From Pseudomonas nitroreducens NBRC 12694 (lineage in GTDB: Bacteria; Pseudomonadota; Gammaproteobacteria; Pseudomonadales; Pseudomonadaceae), in NCBI RefSeq assembly GCF_002091755.1, contig NZ_BDAI01000014.1, forward strand, positions 65,128 to 129,127: a stretch of 64,000 bases of DNA, read 5' to 3'. Below are positions 8,926 to 17,654 of this stretch, piece after piece. A program made the translations under genes and the position numbers. Positions within the stretch are counted from its first letter, which is position 1. The number at the start of each line of letters is the position of its first letter. The notes below the pieces were generated by a model. The model searched no databases and was not told the DNA's origin. It saw nothing but the letters and a program-made list of their open reading frames with translations.

Positions 8926-10034
8926 GCCGTCGTACCGGGTTCTTCTTCGACGAGCGCTGCTTCTGGCACGCGACCGGGCTGCATGCCCTGATCCTCCCGG
9001 TCGGCGGCTGGCTGCAGCCGCCGGTGGGCGCCGGCCACGCCGAGTCGCCGGAGAGCAAGCGCCGGCTGAAAAGCCTGATGGATGTCTCCGGCCTGAGCAG
9101 CCAGTTGCACCTGTCCAGCGCGCCGCTGGCCAGCGAGGAAGACCTGCTGCGGGTGCACCCCGCCAGCTACCTGGAGCGCTTCAAGGCGTACAGCGAAGCC
9201 GGCCACGGCGACATGGGCGAGGAAACCATGGTCAGCCATGGCACCTACGACATCGCCCGGCAATCCGCAGGCCTGACCATCGCCGCGGTGGACGCGGTAT
9301 TGCGCGGCGAACTGGACAACGCCTACGCGCTATCCCGCCCGCCGGGCCACCACTGCCTGCCCGATCGCGGCATGGGCTTCTGCTACCTGGCCAACATCGC
9401 CGTGGCGGTGGAGACGGCCAAGGCGCGCCACGGTATCCAGCGCGTGGCGGTGCTCGACTGGGACGTGCACCACGGCAACGGCACCGAGGCGATCTTCTAC
9501 GGCCGTGACGACGTGCTGACCCTGTCGATCCACCAGGCCGACTGCTACCCCACTGGGACTGGCGCCGTGGACGACATCGGCGAAGGCGCGGGCAAGGGCT
9601 ACAACCTCAATGTGCCGCTCTATCCGGGCAGCGGCGACGAAGCCTACCGCGCGGCCATGGAAACCCTCATCGTGCCGGCGCTGGAACGCTTCCAGCCCGA
9701 GCTGATCGTGGTCGCCAGCGGCTTCGACGCCAACGGCGTGGACCCACTGGCGCGGATGCTCGCCCACAGCGAGACCTTCCGCTTCATGACTGCCGCCGTG
9801 CGTGACGCCGCCGAGCGCCTGTGCGCTGGCAAGCTGGTGGTGGTGCACGAGGGCGGCTACGCGGAAGCCTACGTGCCGTTCTGCGGTCACGCGGTGATCG
9901 AGGAAATGGTTGGCGTGCGCACCGAGGTGGTCGATCCCTTCCTGCCGATGCTTGAAGGCCAGCAGCCGGACGCGGACTTCCGCGCCTTCCAGCGTCAGGC
10001 GCTGGAGCGGATGGCGGCGAAGCTGCTGGGCTGA
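8922..10034 (+). CDS. HDAC-fold amidohydrolase (class II histone deacetylase / acetylpolyamine deacetylase family)
   Basis: 370 residues. All zinc-hydrolase residues are present: H143-H144 in RPPGHHCLP, zinc ligands D181 and H183 in DWDVHHGNGTE and D269 in ASGFDANGVDP, and the transition-state tyrosine Y313 in HEGGYAE. Bacterial members deacetylate acetylpolyamines or hydrolyse other N-acyl amides. Overlaps the NCS1 permease stop by four bases. With the aminotransferase and aldehyde dehydrogenase it fits a route in which an N-acylated amine is imported, deacylated, transaminated and oxidised. Last gene of the cluster; family C repeats follow. Confidence 0.88.
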   Translation: MSRRTGFFFDERCFWHATGLHALILPVGGWLQPPVGAGHAESPESKRRLKSLMDVSGLSSQLHLSSAPLASEEDLLRVHPASYLERFKAYSEAGHGDMGEETMVSHGTYDIARQSAGLTIAAVDAVLRGELDNAYALSRPPGHHCLPDRGMGFCYLANIAVAVETAKARHGIQRVAVLDWDVHHGNGTEAIFYGRDDVLTLSIHQADCYPTGTGAVDDIGEGAGKGYNLNVPLYPGSGDEAYRAAMETLIVPALERFQPELIVVASGFDANGVDPLARMLAHSETFRFMTAAVRDAAERLCAGKLVVVHEGGYAEAYVPFCGHAVIEEMVGVRTEVVDPFLPMLEGQQPDADFRAFQRQALERMAAKLLG

Positions 10035-10048
10035 ACCTGCGACGAAAC

Positions 10049-10134
10049 GGCGGATAACCGCGAGCGGTTATCCGCCCTACGGTATCGCGCCAAATCCCGT
10101 AGGGCGCATAACGCCCCCAGCGTTATCCGCCGCC
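10049..10134. repeat. Family C palindrome pair
   Basis: Two hairpins in opposite orientation: 10049-10082 (GGCGGATAACC / GGTTATCCGCC arms) and 10098-10134 (TAGGGCGCATAACGC with GCGTTATCCGCC). It fills much of the gap behind the HDAC-fold gene. Confidence 0.85.
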
Positions 10135-10229
10135 TTCTCACGAGCTGAGCTTGGGTCGATGTCCTGCATCGACTTCGCGCCCGAGCGGCTAGAGTAGGGA
10201 CTCCATCCAAAACAACGGATCGCGTCCCC

Positions 10230-10625
10230 ATGAAGTTCCTGCTCCTTCCCCTCGGCCTGCTGGCCTTCTCCTCCCTCGCCCAGGCCGCTGCCGACTGCGC
10301 CGACGCCCAGACCCAGGCGGATATCAACGCCTGCATCGGCTCCGATTACAAAGCCAGCGACAAGCGCCTCAACGACCTCTACGGGCAGTACCGCCAGCGC
10401 CTGGATGCCGGACAGAAGAAAGCGCTCACCGCCGCGCAGAAAGCCTGGTTGAACTATCGCGACCTGAGCTGCAAGTTCGAGACCTCCAGCGTCGAGGGTG
10501 GTTCGGGTTACCCGATGGCCTACAGCAACTGCCTGAAGGCCATGACCGATCAGCGCATCAAGGAGCTGCAGACGCTGTCCGACTGCCAGGAAGGCGACTT
10601 CAACTGCCCCGCTCCCAAGCACTGA
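10230..10625 (+). CDS. LprI/DUF1311 family secreted protein
   Basis: 131 residues. Signal peptide MKFLLLPLGLLAFSSLAQAA, then a DUF1311 (LprI-type) domain with the pattern CADAQTQADINACIGSDYKASDKRLNDLY and a later WLNYRDLSCKFE; six cysteines outside the signal suggest disulphides in the periplasm. LprI of Mycobacterium inhibits lysozyme, but most members are uncharacterised. ATG at 10230 is the only sensible start. It stands alone between repeats and a convergent fdhA terminator. Confidence 0.85.
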   Translation: MKFLLLPLGLLAFSSLAQAAADCADAQTQADINACIGSDYKASDKRLNDLYGQYRQRLDAGQKKALTAAQKAWLNYRDLSCKFETSSVEGGSGYPMAYSNCLKAMTDQRIKELQTLSDCQEGDFNCPAPKH

Positions 10626-10634
10626 CGGCTTTTC

Positions 10635-10729
10635 TGTAGGAGCGAGCTTGCTCGCGAACAGATGTCCCGGTTGCGCCGGTGCTGAGCGGGTTCGCGAGCA
10701 AGAACTAGGCGTCCCCCTCGCTCCTACAC
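10635..10729. repeat. Family A pair, normal copy facing a long-loop copy
   Basis: 10635-10659 is a standard family A element. 10691-10729 is inverted and carries an insert, AGAACTAGGCGTCCCCCT, between its arms. The two form a convergent (BIME-like) pair between lprI-like and fdhA. Confidence 0.85.
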
Positions 10730-10746
10730 GTCCCTGCCGTGCGGAC

Positions 10747-10771
10747 AAAAAAAGGGAGCCTTGCGGCTCCC
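10747..10771 (-). terminator. Rho-independent terminator of the glyA-sox-fdhA operon
   Basis: On the minus strand GGGAGCC-GCAA-GGCTCCC is followed by seven T. It lies 50 bases beyond the fdhA stop codon. Confidence 0.9.
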
Positions 10772-10820
10772 CTGGAGAGACGGCCGCGGAAGTGGCTCGC
10801 GGCCGGGGGCGGGTGCGCCG

Positions 10821-12020
10821 TCAGGCGGCGCGGAACAGGTTGTGCGGGTCGATGACGAATTTCTTCGGCACCCCGGCATCGAACTCGCCGTAGCCTTTCG
10901 GCGCATCGTCCAGGGTGATGACCTCCACCCCGACGATGTCGGCGATCTTGATGCGGTCCCACATGATCGCCTGCATCAGCTGGCGGTTGTACTTCATCAC
11001 CGGGGTCTGGCCGGTGTGGAAGCTGTGCGACTTGGCCCAGCCCAGGCCGAAGCGGATGCTCAGGCTGCCGTGCTTGGCGGCATCGTCCACGGCGCCCGGA
11101 TCCTCGGTGACGTACAGGCCGGGAATGCCGATCTTGCCGGCCACCCGCACCACGCCCATCAGCGAGTTCAGCACGGTGGCCGGAGCCTCGTGCTGCGACC
11201 CGGAATGACCATGGCCGCGGGCCTCGAAGCCCACCGCGTCGACCGCGCAGTCCACTTCCGGCTCGCCCAGCAGATCGGCGATCTGTTCGTGCAGCGGAGT
11301 GTCCTTGGACAGGTCGGCGATCTCGAAGCCCTGCGCCTTGGCGTGGGCCAGGCGGGTCGGGTTGACGTCACCGACGATGACCACGGCGGCGCCCAGCAGG
11401 CGGGCCGAAGCAGCGGCGGCAAGGCCCACCGGACCGGCGCCGGCGATGTAGACGGTGCTGCCCGGACCCACGCCGGCAGTGACGGCGCCGTGGTAGCCGG
11501 TGGGCAGGATATCGGAGAGGCAGGTCAGGTCGCGGATCTTCTCCATCGCCGCGTCGCGGTTGGGCAGTTTCAGCAGGTTGAAGTCGGCGTAGGGCACCAG
11601 TACGTATTCCGCCTGGCCGCCGACCCAGCCGCCCATGTCGACGTAGCCGTAGGCGCCGCCGGCGCGAGCCGGGTTGACCGTCAGGCAGACGCCGGTGTGC
11701 TGTTCCTTGCAGGTGCGGCAGTGGCCGCAGGCGACGTTGAACGGGACCGAAACCAGGTCGCCGATCTTCATGGTCTCCACGCCCCGGCCGATCTCGACGA
11801 CTTCACCGGTGATCTCGTGGCCCAGCACCAGGCCCTCCGGCGCGGTGGTACGGCCGCGGACCATGTGCTGGTCGGAGCCGCAGATGTTGGTGGAGACCAC
11901 GCGCAGGATTACCCCGTGGTCGATCTGCTTGCCTTGCGGGTCCTGCATCTTCGGATAGGGGATGTTCTGGACCTCGACCTTTCCTGGGCCGAGATAAACC
12001 ACACCACGATTGCCAGACAT
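10821..12020 (-). CDS. fdhA: Glutathione-independent formaldehyde dehydrogenase FdhA
   Basis: 399 residues, the length and sequence of P. putida FdhA. Zinc-dependent medium-chain dehydrogenase: catalytic zinc Cys47 in NICGSDQHM, the structural-zinc cluster CGHCRTCKEQHTGVC, and the NAD-binding YIAGAGPVGLAAAASARL. It oxidises formaldehyde to formate with tightly bound NAD; formaldehyde is released during demethylation of betaine derivatives. The start is the ATG at 12020 with GAGGA six bases upstream; an in-frame ATG two codons earlier lies too close to that site. Last gene of the minus-strand sarcosine operon, followed by a terminator. Matches the P. aeruginosa order glyA1-soxBDAG-purU2-fdhA. 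Confidence 0.95.
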   Translation of the reverse strand: MSGNRGVVYLGPGKVEVQNIPYPKMQDPQGKQIDHGVILRVVSTNICGSDQHMVRGRTTAPEGLVLGHEITGEVVEIGRGVETMKIGDLVSVPFNVACGHCRTCKEQHTGVCLTVNPARAGGAYGYVDMGGWVGGQAEYVLVPYADFNLLKLPNRDAAMEKIRDLTCLSDILPTGYHGAVTAGVGPGSTVYIAGAGPVGLAAAASARLLGAAVVIVGDVNPTRLAHAKAQGFEIADLSKDTPLHEQIADLLGEPEVDCAVDAVGFEARGHGHSGSQHEAPATVLNSLMGVVRVAGKIGIPGLYVTEDPGAVDDAAKHGSLSIRFGLGWAKSHSFHTGQTPVMKYNRQLMQAIMWDRIKIADIVGVEVITLDDAPKGYGEFDAGVPKKFVIDPHNLFRAA

Positions 12021-12175
12021 ACGCATTCCTCATTGTGTTTGTGGGTACAAAGGCGGGCCCTGCGGCTCGCGGTTTTGCACTGGGATGTCGTGTGTTGCGC
12101 GACAGGGCCGGTCGGTACAGCTGGCAGCCGGCTGGGCTGTCGGTGTTGCTCGGTGCGTGGGAGGAGGTCTAAGAG

Positions 12176-12339
12176 CCCCTCACCCAAGCCCTCTCCCAGA
12201 GGGAGAGGGGGCTTGTTCGGTGCGCTGTCTGGTCACCGGCTTCACCGGTGGCTCCAGAAGCGTAGGGCGGATGAGCTCCATCCATCCGCCGTTCAGGCCG
12301 GCACGGCGGATAACGCCTGTGGCGTTATGCGCCCTACGG
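12176..12339. repeat. Family B element plus full family C unit between purU and fdhA
   Basis: 12176-12211 is family B (AGCCCTCTCCCAGAGGGAGA core). 12261-12339 is a two-hairpin family C unit bounded by CGTAGGGCGG and GCGCCCTACGG. They lie inside a presumed operon, in a 327-base gap that holds no gene. Confidence 0.85.
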
Positions 12340-12347
12340 GTGCTGCT

Positions 12348-13205
12348 CTACAGCACCACCGTCCGGTTGGCATTCAGGAACACGCGCTTCTCGATGTGGT
12401 AGCCCACGGCCTTGGCCAGGGTCAGGCACTCCACGTCGCGGCCCTTGGCGATCAGGTCCTCGGGGTAGTGGGAGTGGTCCACGGGCTCGACGCCCTGGGC
12501 GATGATCGGGCCCTCGTCGAGGTCGTTGTTGATGTAGTGGGCGGTGGCGCCGACCAGTTTCACGCCCTTCTGGTAGGCCTGGTGGTAGGGCTTGGCGCCC
12601 TTGAAGCCGGGCAGCAGCGAGTGGTGGATGTTGATCGCCCAGCCGTCCAGGCGCCGGCATAGCTCGGGGGACAGCACCTGCATGTAGCGGGCGAGGATCA
12701 CCAGCTCGGCGCCGGTTTCCTCGATCACCTGCCAGACCTTCGCCTCCTGCGCGCCCTTGTCGTTGGGGTCGAGGGCGAAGTGGTGGTAGGGAATGCCGTG
12801 CCAGCGCGCCAGCGGTTCCAGGTCCGGGTGGTTGGAGATCACCGCCGCCACGTCCATCGGCAACTGGCCGATGCGCTGGCGGTAGAGCAGGTCGTTCAGG
12901 CAGTGGTCGGCCTTGGAGACCATGATCACCACCTTGCTGCGGTAGCCCGGCGGGGTCAGTTCGACGTTCATCTGGAAGGGCGAGACGCGGTCGGCGAGGC
13001 CGGCGCGGAAGGCCGCCTCGTCGAAGCCGTCGCCGGCGCGGAATTCGATGCGGATGAAGAAGCGCTGCGCCAGGCGGTCGTCGAAGGAGTGGTGCTCGGT
13101 GACGTAGCAGCGCTGTTCGAACAGGTAGCGCGTGACCACGTCCACCGTGCCCAGCAGGCTAGGGCTGTCGGCGGTGAGGATCCAGGTATCGGGGGTGCGG
13201 CTCAT
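12348..13205 (-). CDS. purU: Formyltetrahydrofolate deformylase PurU
   Basis: 285 residues: N-terminal ACT domain (about 8-85) and C-terminal formyltransferase fold (about 90-285) with the catalytic motifs NIHHSLLPGF and GATAHYINNDLDEGPI. It hydrolyses 10-formyl-THF to formate and THF, recycling the folate that SoxBDAG loads with C1 units. The frame continues open upstream to 13673, but MSRTPDTWILTADS at 13205 is the family start. In P. aeruginosa this copy is purU2 of the sox operon. A family B repeat separates it from soxG. Confidence 0.94.
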   Translation of the reverse strand: MSRTPDTWILTADSPSLLGTVDVVTRYLFEQRCYVTEHHSFDDRLAQRFFIRIEFRAGDGFDEAAFRAGLADRVSPFQMNVELTPPGYRSKVVIMVSKADHCLNDLLYRQRIGQLPMDVAAVISNHPDLEPLARWHGIPYHHFALDPNDKGAQEAKVWQVIEETGAELVILARYMQVLSPELCRRLDGWAINIHHSLLPGFKGAKPYHQAYQKGVKLVGATAHYINNDLDEGPIIAQGVEPVDHSHYPEDLIAKGRDVECLTLAKAVGYHIEKRVFLNANRTVVL

Positions 13206-13254
13206 GGTCTGGCTCCGAAGTTTTCCTCTGGTTGCAGAGGTTGGAGTGGGGTTT

Positions 13255-13290
13255 CCCTCACCCCGGCCCTCTCCCAGGGGGAGAGGGGGA
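13255..13290. repeat. Family B palindrome between soxG and purU
   Basis: CCCTCACCCCGG flank with CCCTCTCCC and GGGAGAGGGG arms. It fills most of the 95-base gap. Confidence 0.85.
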
Positions 13291-13300
13291 AGAGCGTTTC

Positions 13301-13936
13301 TTACGCCGCTACCTGCAGGCCGTACTCGGCGCAGGCGTCCTGCAGCCACAGCCAGATGTAGTCGGAGAAGCTGCGGCGCACCACCAGCTCCCAGGTGTGC
13401 TCCCCGGTATGGCGGATCACCAGCTGGGACTTGGCGAAGTTCGTACCGACCGCCTTGCCCACCGGGAAGTTGCTCGGGTGCACGTCGTAGCCGGTGGACT
13501 TCATCAGCACTTCGCGGACCTTGGCGCCTTCGAGTTCCAGCAGGGTCTGGCCGCCGCTGACGTTGATCACCGAGTAGTGCAGTTCTTCGCCAAGCGCCTC
13601 GCGCAGGCGCTGCTCGACGGCGAATTCCTCGCCGCCGGGGACGATCAGCAGCCACTCGTCCGGGCCGAGCCACTGCAGCGAGGTTTCGCCCTTGGCCACC
13701 AGGCCCAGGGCGACCGGCAGCTCCAGGCCCAGGGCCTGGTGCACGCCACCGGCGAAGGCTGGGTCGTGGGCGTCGCCGCGCAGGGTCAGGTGGCCGAGGA
13801 ATTTCTTCTCGCGCAGGGTCACGCCGGCATTGGCCACCTTGCGCGCGGCGAGCTTGTCCAGCTCGGCGTGGTGCAGGGGCGATTCGGCCTGGATGCCGTC
13901 GGCGGGGCGTTGCTGGTAGAGGTTGGCTTTGCTCAT
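13301..13936 (-). CDS. soxG: Sarcosine oxidase gamma subunit SoxG
   Basis: 211 residues, the usual size of the heterotetrameric sarcosine oxidase gamma subunit. GcvT-like fold, with LGPDEWLLIVPGGEE, YSVINVSGGQTLLELEG and GYDVHPSNFPVGKAVGTNF (in parts) matching the family. The subunit packs against the folate-binding domain of SoxA. Position between soxA and purU is as in P. aeruginosa. Confidence 0.93.
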   Translation of the reverse strand: MSKANLYQQRPADGIQAESPLHHAELDKLAARKVANAGVTLREKKFLGHLTLRGDAHDPAFAGGVHQALGLELPVALGLVAKGETSLQWLGPDEWLLIVPGGEEFAVEQRLREALGEELHYSVINVSGGQTLLELEGAKVREVLMKSTGYDVHPSNFPVGKAVGTNFAKSQLVIRHTGEHTWELVVRRSFSDYIWLWLQDACAEYGLQVAA

Positions 13937-13971
13937 GTTCTGTTCACCTTGGGGGCGCTTATCGCCTGTTT

Positions 13972-14092
13972 CCCCTCACCCCAGCCCTCTCCCGAAGGGA
14001 GAGGGGGCCGAGCTGAGTATGCTGTGAGTGTCGTGCTCGCCGGCCGCCTCGAACTACACCCTCTCCCTCCGGGAGAGGGTGGGGGTGAGGGC
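13972..14092. repeat. Two family B palindromes between soxA and soxG
   Basis: Copies at 13972-14008 and 14058-14092 in opposite flank orientation (CCCTCACCCC on the left, GGGGGTGAGGG on the right). Confidence 0.85.
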
Positions 14093-14108
14093 AACCGGCC
14101 GCTCCGAA

Positions 14109-17100
14109 TCAATCCACGTTCTGCCGCTCCCCTTTCGGGTCGTAGAACACCGAGCTGCAAATCTCCGCTTCGATCACCCGGCCGTCCGCCAGCGGGGCAT
14201 AGACCTTCTCGCCCAGGCGCTTGATGCCGCCCTTCACCACCGCCAGAGCGAAGCTGTAGCCCAGGCTGCTGCTCATGTAGCTGGAGGTGACGTGGCCGAC
14301 CATGGTCGCCGGGACGCTGTGCTGCGGGGTGAACAGCAGTTGCGCGCCTTCGGGCAGCAGGTCCATCGGGTTGGTCGGCTTCAGGCCCACCAGCTGCTTG
14401 CGGTCTTCGCGCTGGCAGTCGGCGCGGTTCATGCCGCGCCAGCCGATCCACGAGAACGGTTTGGTGCGGCCCACCGCCCAACCCATGTTCAGGTCGTCCG
14501 GGGTGACCGAGGCGTCGGTGTCCTGGCCGACGATGATGAAGCCCTTCTCGGCGCGCAGGACGTGCATGGTCTCGGTGCCATAGGGCGTCAGGTTGTACTT
14601 CGCGCCCGCAGCGACGATGGCCTCCAGCACACCCATGGCGTAGTTGGCCTGGATGTTCACCTCGTAGGACAGCTCGCCGGTGAAGGAGATGCGGAACACC
14701 CGCGCCGGGACGCCAGCGACCTTGCCTTCCTTCCAGGTCATGAAGGGGAAGGCGTCCTTGTCGAGGTCGATGTCGGTGACTTCGGCCAGCAGCTTGCGGC
14801 TGTTGGGGCCGGACAGGGTGAGGGTGGCCCAGTGGTCGGTGACCGAGGTGAAGTACACCTTCAGCTCCGGCCATTCGGTCTGGTGGTACAGCTCCAGCCA
14901 CTCCAGCACGCGCGCCGCGCCGCCGGTGGTGGTGGTCATGACGAAGTGGTTGTCCGCCAGGCACGCGGTGACGCCATCGTCGAAGACCATGCCGTCTTCC
15001 TTGCACATCAGGCCATAGCGGGCCTTGCCCACGTCCAGCTTGGTCCAGGCGTTGGTGTAGACGCGATTAAGGAACTCGCGGGCGTCCGGGCCCTGGATGT
15101 CGATCTTGCCCAGGGTGGAGGCGTCGAGCAGGCCGACGCTTTCACGCACGGCCCGGCATTCGCGGGCCACGGCGGCGTGCATGTCTTCGCCGCGCTTGGG
15201 GAAGTACCACGGGCGCTTCCACTGGCCGACGTCCTCGAACTCGGCGCCGTTCTTCACGTGCCAGGCGTGCAGGGCGGTGAAGCGCACCGGCTCGAACAGG
15301 TGCCCGCAGTGACGGCCGGCGACGGCGCCGAAGGTCACCGGGGTGTAATTGGGGCGGAACATGGTGGTGCCGGTGTCGGCGATGCTCTTGCCCTGGGCGC
15401 GGGCGGCGATGGCCAGGCCGTTGATGTTGCCCAGCTTGCCCTGGTCGGTGCCGAAGCCCAGCGCGGTGTAGCGCTTGACGTGCTCGATGGACTCGAAGCC
15501 CTCGCGGCAGGCCAGTTCGATGGCGGCGGCGGTGACGTCGTTCTGGGTATCGACGAATTGCTTGGGCGCGCGCGCCGTGGATTTCTCGTGGGGCACCTGG
15601 AACAGCGCCAGGGTGGCGTCTTCGGCGCGCTCGGCGACCACCGGCAGCTCGCCGTCGACGGACTTGAATCCGCCGTCGACAGCAGCCTGGCTGCCGGCCT
15701 GGTAGCCGTCGGCCAGGGCATCGGCGAGACGGAACACGCCGTTCACCGCGCCGGCGCAGAGGCGTTTCTGGAAGGCTAGGCCGGGAACGAAGGCGAGGAT
15801 GTCCTCGCGCCATTCCGGCTTGCCGCCCAGGTGCGAGGCCAGGTGCACCACCGGACTGTAGCCGCCGGAGCTGGCGACCAGGTCGCAGTCCAGCCACTCA
15901 CCGGGCGCATTGACCTTGTGGCGGAAAGTGTCGATGGAGGCGACCTTCGCACCGCTCACGCGTTTGCTGCCGCGTGCCTCGATCACTGCGCTGCCGGTGA
16001 TGACGCGCATACCGCGCTTGCGCGCTTCCTCGACCCACTCGCCACGCGGATTGGGGCGGGCGTCGGCGATGGCGACCACCTGCAGACCGGCTTCCTGCCA
16101 GTCCAGGGCGACGCGGTAGGCGTAGTCGTTGTTGGTGGACAGCAGCAGTTTCTTGCCTGGCGCCACGCCATAGCGGCGTACGTAGGTGGAGACGGCGCCC
16201 GCGAGCATGTTGCCCGGCACGTCGTTGTTGCCGTAGACCAGCGGGCGCTCGTGGGCGCCGGCGGCGAGCACCACGCGGTTGGCGCGCACGCGATGTACAC
16301 GCATGCGCACCTGACCCAGCGGAGCGGTCTCACCGAGATGGTCGGTGCGGCGCTCGTGGATGGTGAGGAAGTTGTGGTCGTGGTAGCCGTTGACCGTGGC
16401 GCGCGGCAGCAGGAGCACGTCCGGGTTGCCTTCCAGCTCGGCGATCACCTTGGCCACCCATTCCTCGGCCGGCTTGCCGTCGAGGGTTTCGCGGGTATCC
16501 AGCAGGCTGCCGCCGAACTCTTCCTGTTCGTCGGCGAGGATCACCCGCGCACCGCTGCGCGAGGCGGCCAGGGCGGCGGCGAGGCCGGCGGGGCCGGCGC
16601 CGACGATCAGCACGTCGGCGTGGTGGTTCATCCAGTCGTAGCTGTCCGGGTCCACTTCGGTGGGCGCGCGGCCCAGGCCGGCGGCCTTGCGGATGTACTT
16701 CTCGTAGGTCAGCCACATGGACTGCGGGTACATGAAGGTCTTGTAGTAGAAGCCCGGCGGCATCAGCTTGCCGCCGACCTTGCCGAAGATCCCCATGAGG
16801 TCGTTCTGTACGTTCGGCCAGCCGTTGGTGGCGGTGGCCACCAGGCCGTTGTACAGCGCCTGCTGGGTGGCGCGCACGTTGGGCACCTGGGTGGATTCGC
16901 GCGAGCCGATCTGCAGGATGGCGTTGGGCTCTTCTGCGCCGGCGGCGACGATGCCGCGCGGGCGCGAGTACTTGAAGCTGCGGCCGAGGATGTCGACGCC
17001 GTTGGCCAGCAGCGCGGCGGCCAGGGTGTCACCGGCGAAGCCCTGGTAGCTCTGGCCGTTGAAGCTGAAGGTCAGCGGCTTGTTGCGGTCGATGCGACCG

Positions 17101-17129
17101 CCACGGGACAGGCGATTGATCTGGCTCAT
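14109..17129 (-). CDS. soxA: Sarcosine oxidase alpha subunit SoxA
   Basis: 1006 residues, full family length. N-terminal ferredoxin-like segment (FNGQSYQGFAGDTLAAALLANG, in parts) , an FAD/NAD-binding middle with VLIVGAGPAGLAAALAASRSG, and a C-terminal aminomethyltransferase (GcvT) domain (about 600-1000) that binds tetrahydrofolate. With SoxB, SoxD and SoxG it oxidises sarcosine to glycine, giving H2O2 and 5,10-methylene-THF (formaldehyde without folate). The ATG at 17129 shares its A with the TAA stop of soxD, so the two are translationally coupled. The frame runs on upstream but the soxD overlap and the family start MSQINRL fix it here. Confidence 0.95.
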   Translation of the reverse strand: MSQINRLSRGGRIDRNKPLTFSFNGQSYQGFAGDTLAAALLANGVDILGRSFKYSRPRGIVAAGAEEPNAILQIGSRESTQVPNVRATQQALYNGLVATATNGWPNVQNDLMGIFGKVGGKLMPPGFYYKTFMYPQSMWLTYEKYIRKAAGLGRAPTEVDPDSYDWMNHHADVLIVGAGPAGLAAALAASRSGARVILADEQEEFGGSLLDTRETLDGKPAEEWVAKVIAELEGNPDVLLLPRATVNGYHDHNFLTIHERRTDHLGETAPLGQVRMRVHRVRANRVVLAAGAHERPLVYGNNDVPGNMLAGAVSTYVRRYGVAPGKKLLLSTNNDYAYRVALDWQEAGLQVVAIADARPNPRGEWVEEARKRGMRVITGSAVIEARGSKRVSGAKVASIDTFRHKVNAPGEWLDCDLVASSGGYSPVVHLASHLGGKPEWREDILAFVPGLAFQKRLCAGAVNGVFRLADALADGYQAGSQAAVDGGFKSVDGELPVVAERAEDATLALFQVPHEKSTARAPKQFVDTQNDVTAAAIELACREGFESIEHVKRYTALGFGTDQGKLGNINGLAIAARAQGKSIADTGTTMFRPNYTPVTFGAVAGRHCGHLFEPVRFTALHAWHVKNGAEFEDVGQWKRPWYFPKRGEDMHAAVARECRAVRESVGLLDASTLGKIDIQGPDAREFLNRVYTNAWTKLDVGKARYGLMCKEDGMVFDDGVTACLADNHFVMTTTTGGAARVLEWLELYHQTEWPELKVYFTSVTDHWATLTLSGPNSRKLLAEVTDIDLDKDAFPFMTWKEGKVAGVPARVFRISFTGELSYEVNIQANYAMGVLEAIVAAGAKYNLTPYGTETMHVLRAEKGFIIVGQDTDASVTPDDLNMGWAVGRTKPFSWIGWRGMNRADCQREDRKQLVGLKPTNPMDLLPEGAQLLFTPQHSVPATMVGHVTSSYMSSSLGYSFALAVVKGGIKRLGEKVYAPLADGRVIEAEICSSVFYDPKGERQNVD

Positions 17130-17458
17130 TAGGCCTTCTCCACGGCGGGCTGGACAGCGGATTTCTTCTCGGAGTTGGCGGCGGTGACGTTGGGTTTTTC
17201 GCCGATCTTGTAGGTTTCGAGAATCTCGTAGGTCACCGTGTGGCGGGTGACGTTGAAGTACTGGCGGCAGCCGGCGGCGTGCACCCACAGCTCGTGGTGG
17301 ATGCCGCGCGGGTTGTCGCGGAAGAACAGGTAGTCGCCCCATTCGGCGTCGGTGCAGGCGGCCGGATCGAGCGGGCGCGGGATGTGCGCCTGGCCCTTGG
17401 CGTGGAATTCCTCTTCGGAACGCAGCTCGCCGCAATGGGGGCAGAAGATGTTTAGCAT
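17129..17458 (-). CDS. soxD: Sarcosine oxidase delta subunit SoxD
   Basis: 109 residues. Small zinc-binding subunit, starting MLNIFCPHCGELRSEEEFH with the CxxC zinc pair at residues 6 and 9; family motifs WGDYLFFRDNPRGIHHELW and CRQYFNVTRHT. The upstream in-frame extension is repeat DNA (family B), so the ATG at 17458 after GGAGG is used. Stop overlaps soxA start by one base. Confidence 0.93.
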   Translation of the reverse strand: MLNIFCPHCGELRSEEEFHAKGQAHIPRPLDPAACTDAEWGDYLFFRDNPRGIHHELWVHAAGCRQYFNVTRHTVTYEILETYKIGEKPNVTAANSEKKSAVQPAVEKA

Positions 17459-17496
17459 TTTGTAGCCTCCGGAAACTGATCTTGCCGGCTGACCGG

Positions 17497-17626
17497 CTCC
17501 CTCTCCCTTCAGGGAGAGGGTTGGGGAGAGGGTCGCTCTCCCGTTGTTTCGTTTCAGTTGAGGGTTGGCTCGCGCCTTCAGCACCCTCTCCCGCCCTTCG
17601 GGCACCCTCTCCCTGAAGGGAGAGGG
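17497..17626. repeat. Two family B palindromes between soxB and soxD
   Basis: Copies at 17497-17532 and 17582-17626; the second contains a nested CGCCCTTCGGGC hairpin. They fill most of the 196-base gap inside the operon. Confidence 0.85.
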
Positions 17627-17654
17627 TCATCAGATTTCGCCCTTCGGGCGGCTT

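Noticed and set aside
12348..13673. 441-codon version of purU
   Set aside because: The first 156 codons are antisense of soxG and a family B repeat; the PurU start is at 13205.
14028..15779. 583-codon plus-strand open frame opposite soxA
   Set aside because: Antisense shadow; soxA on the minus strand is a full-length known protein.
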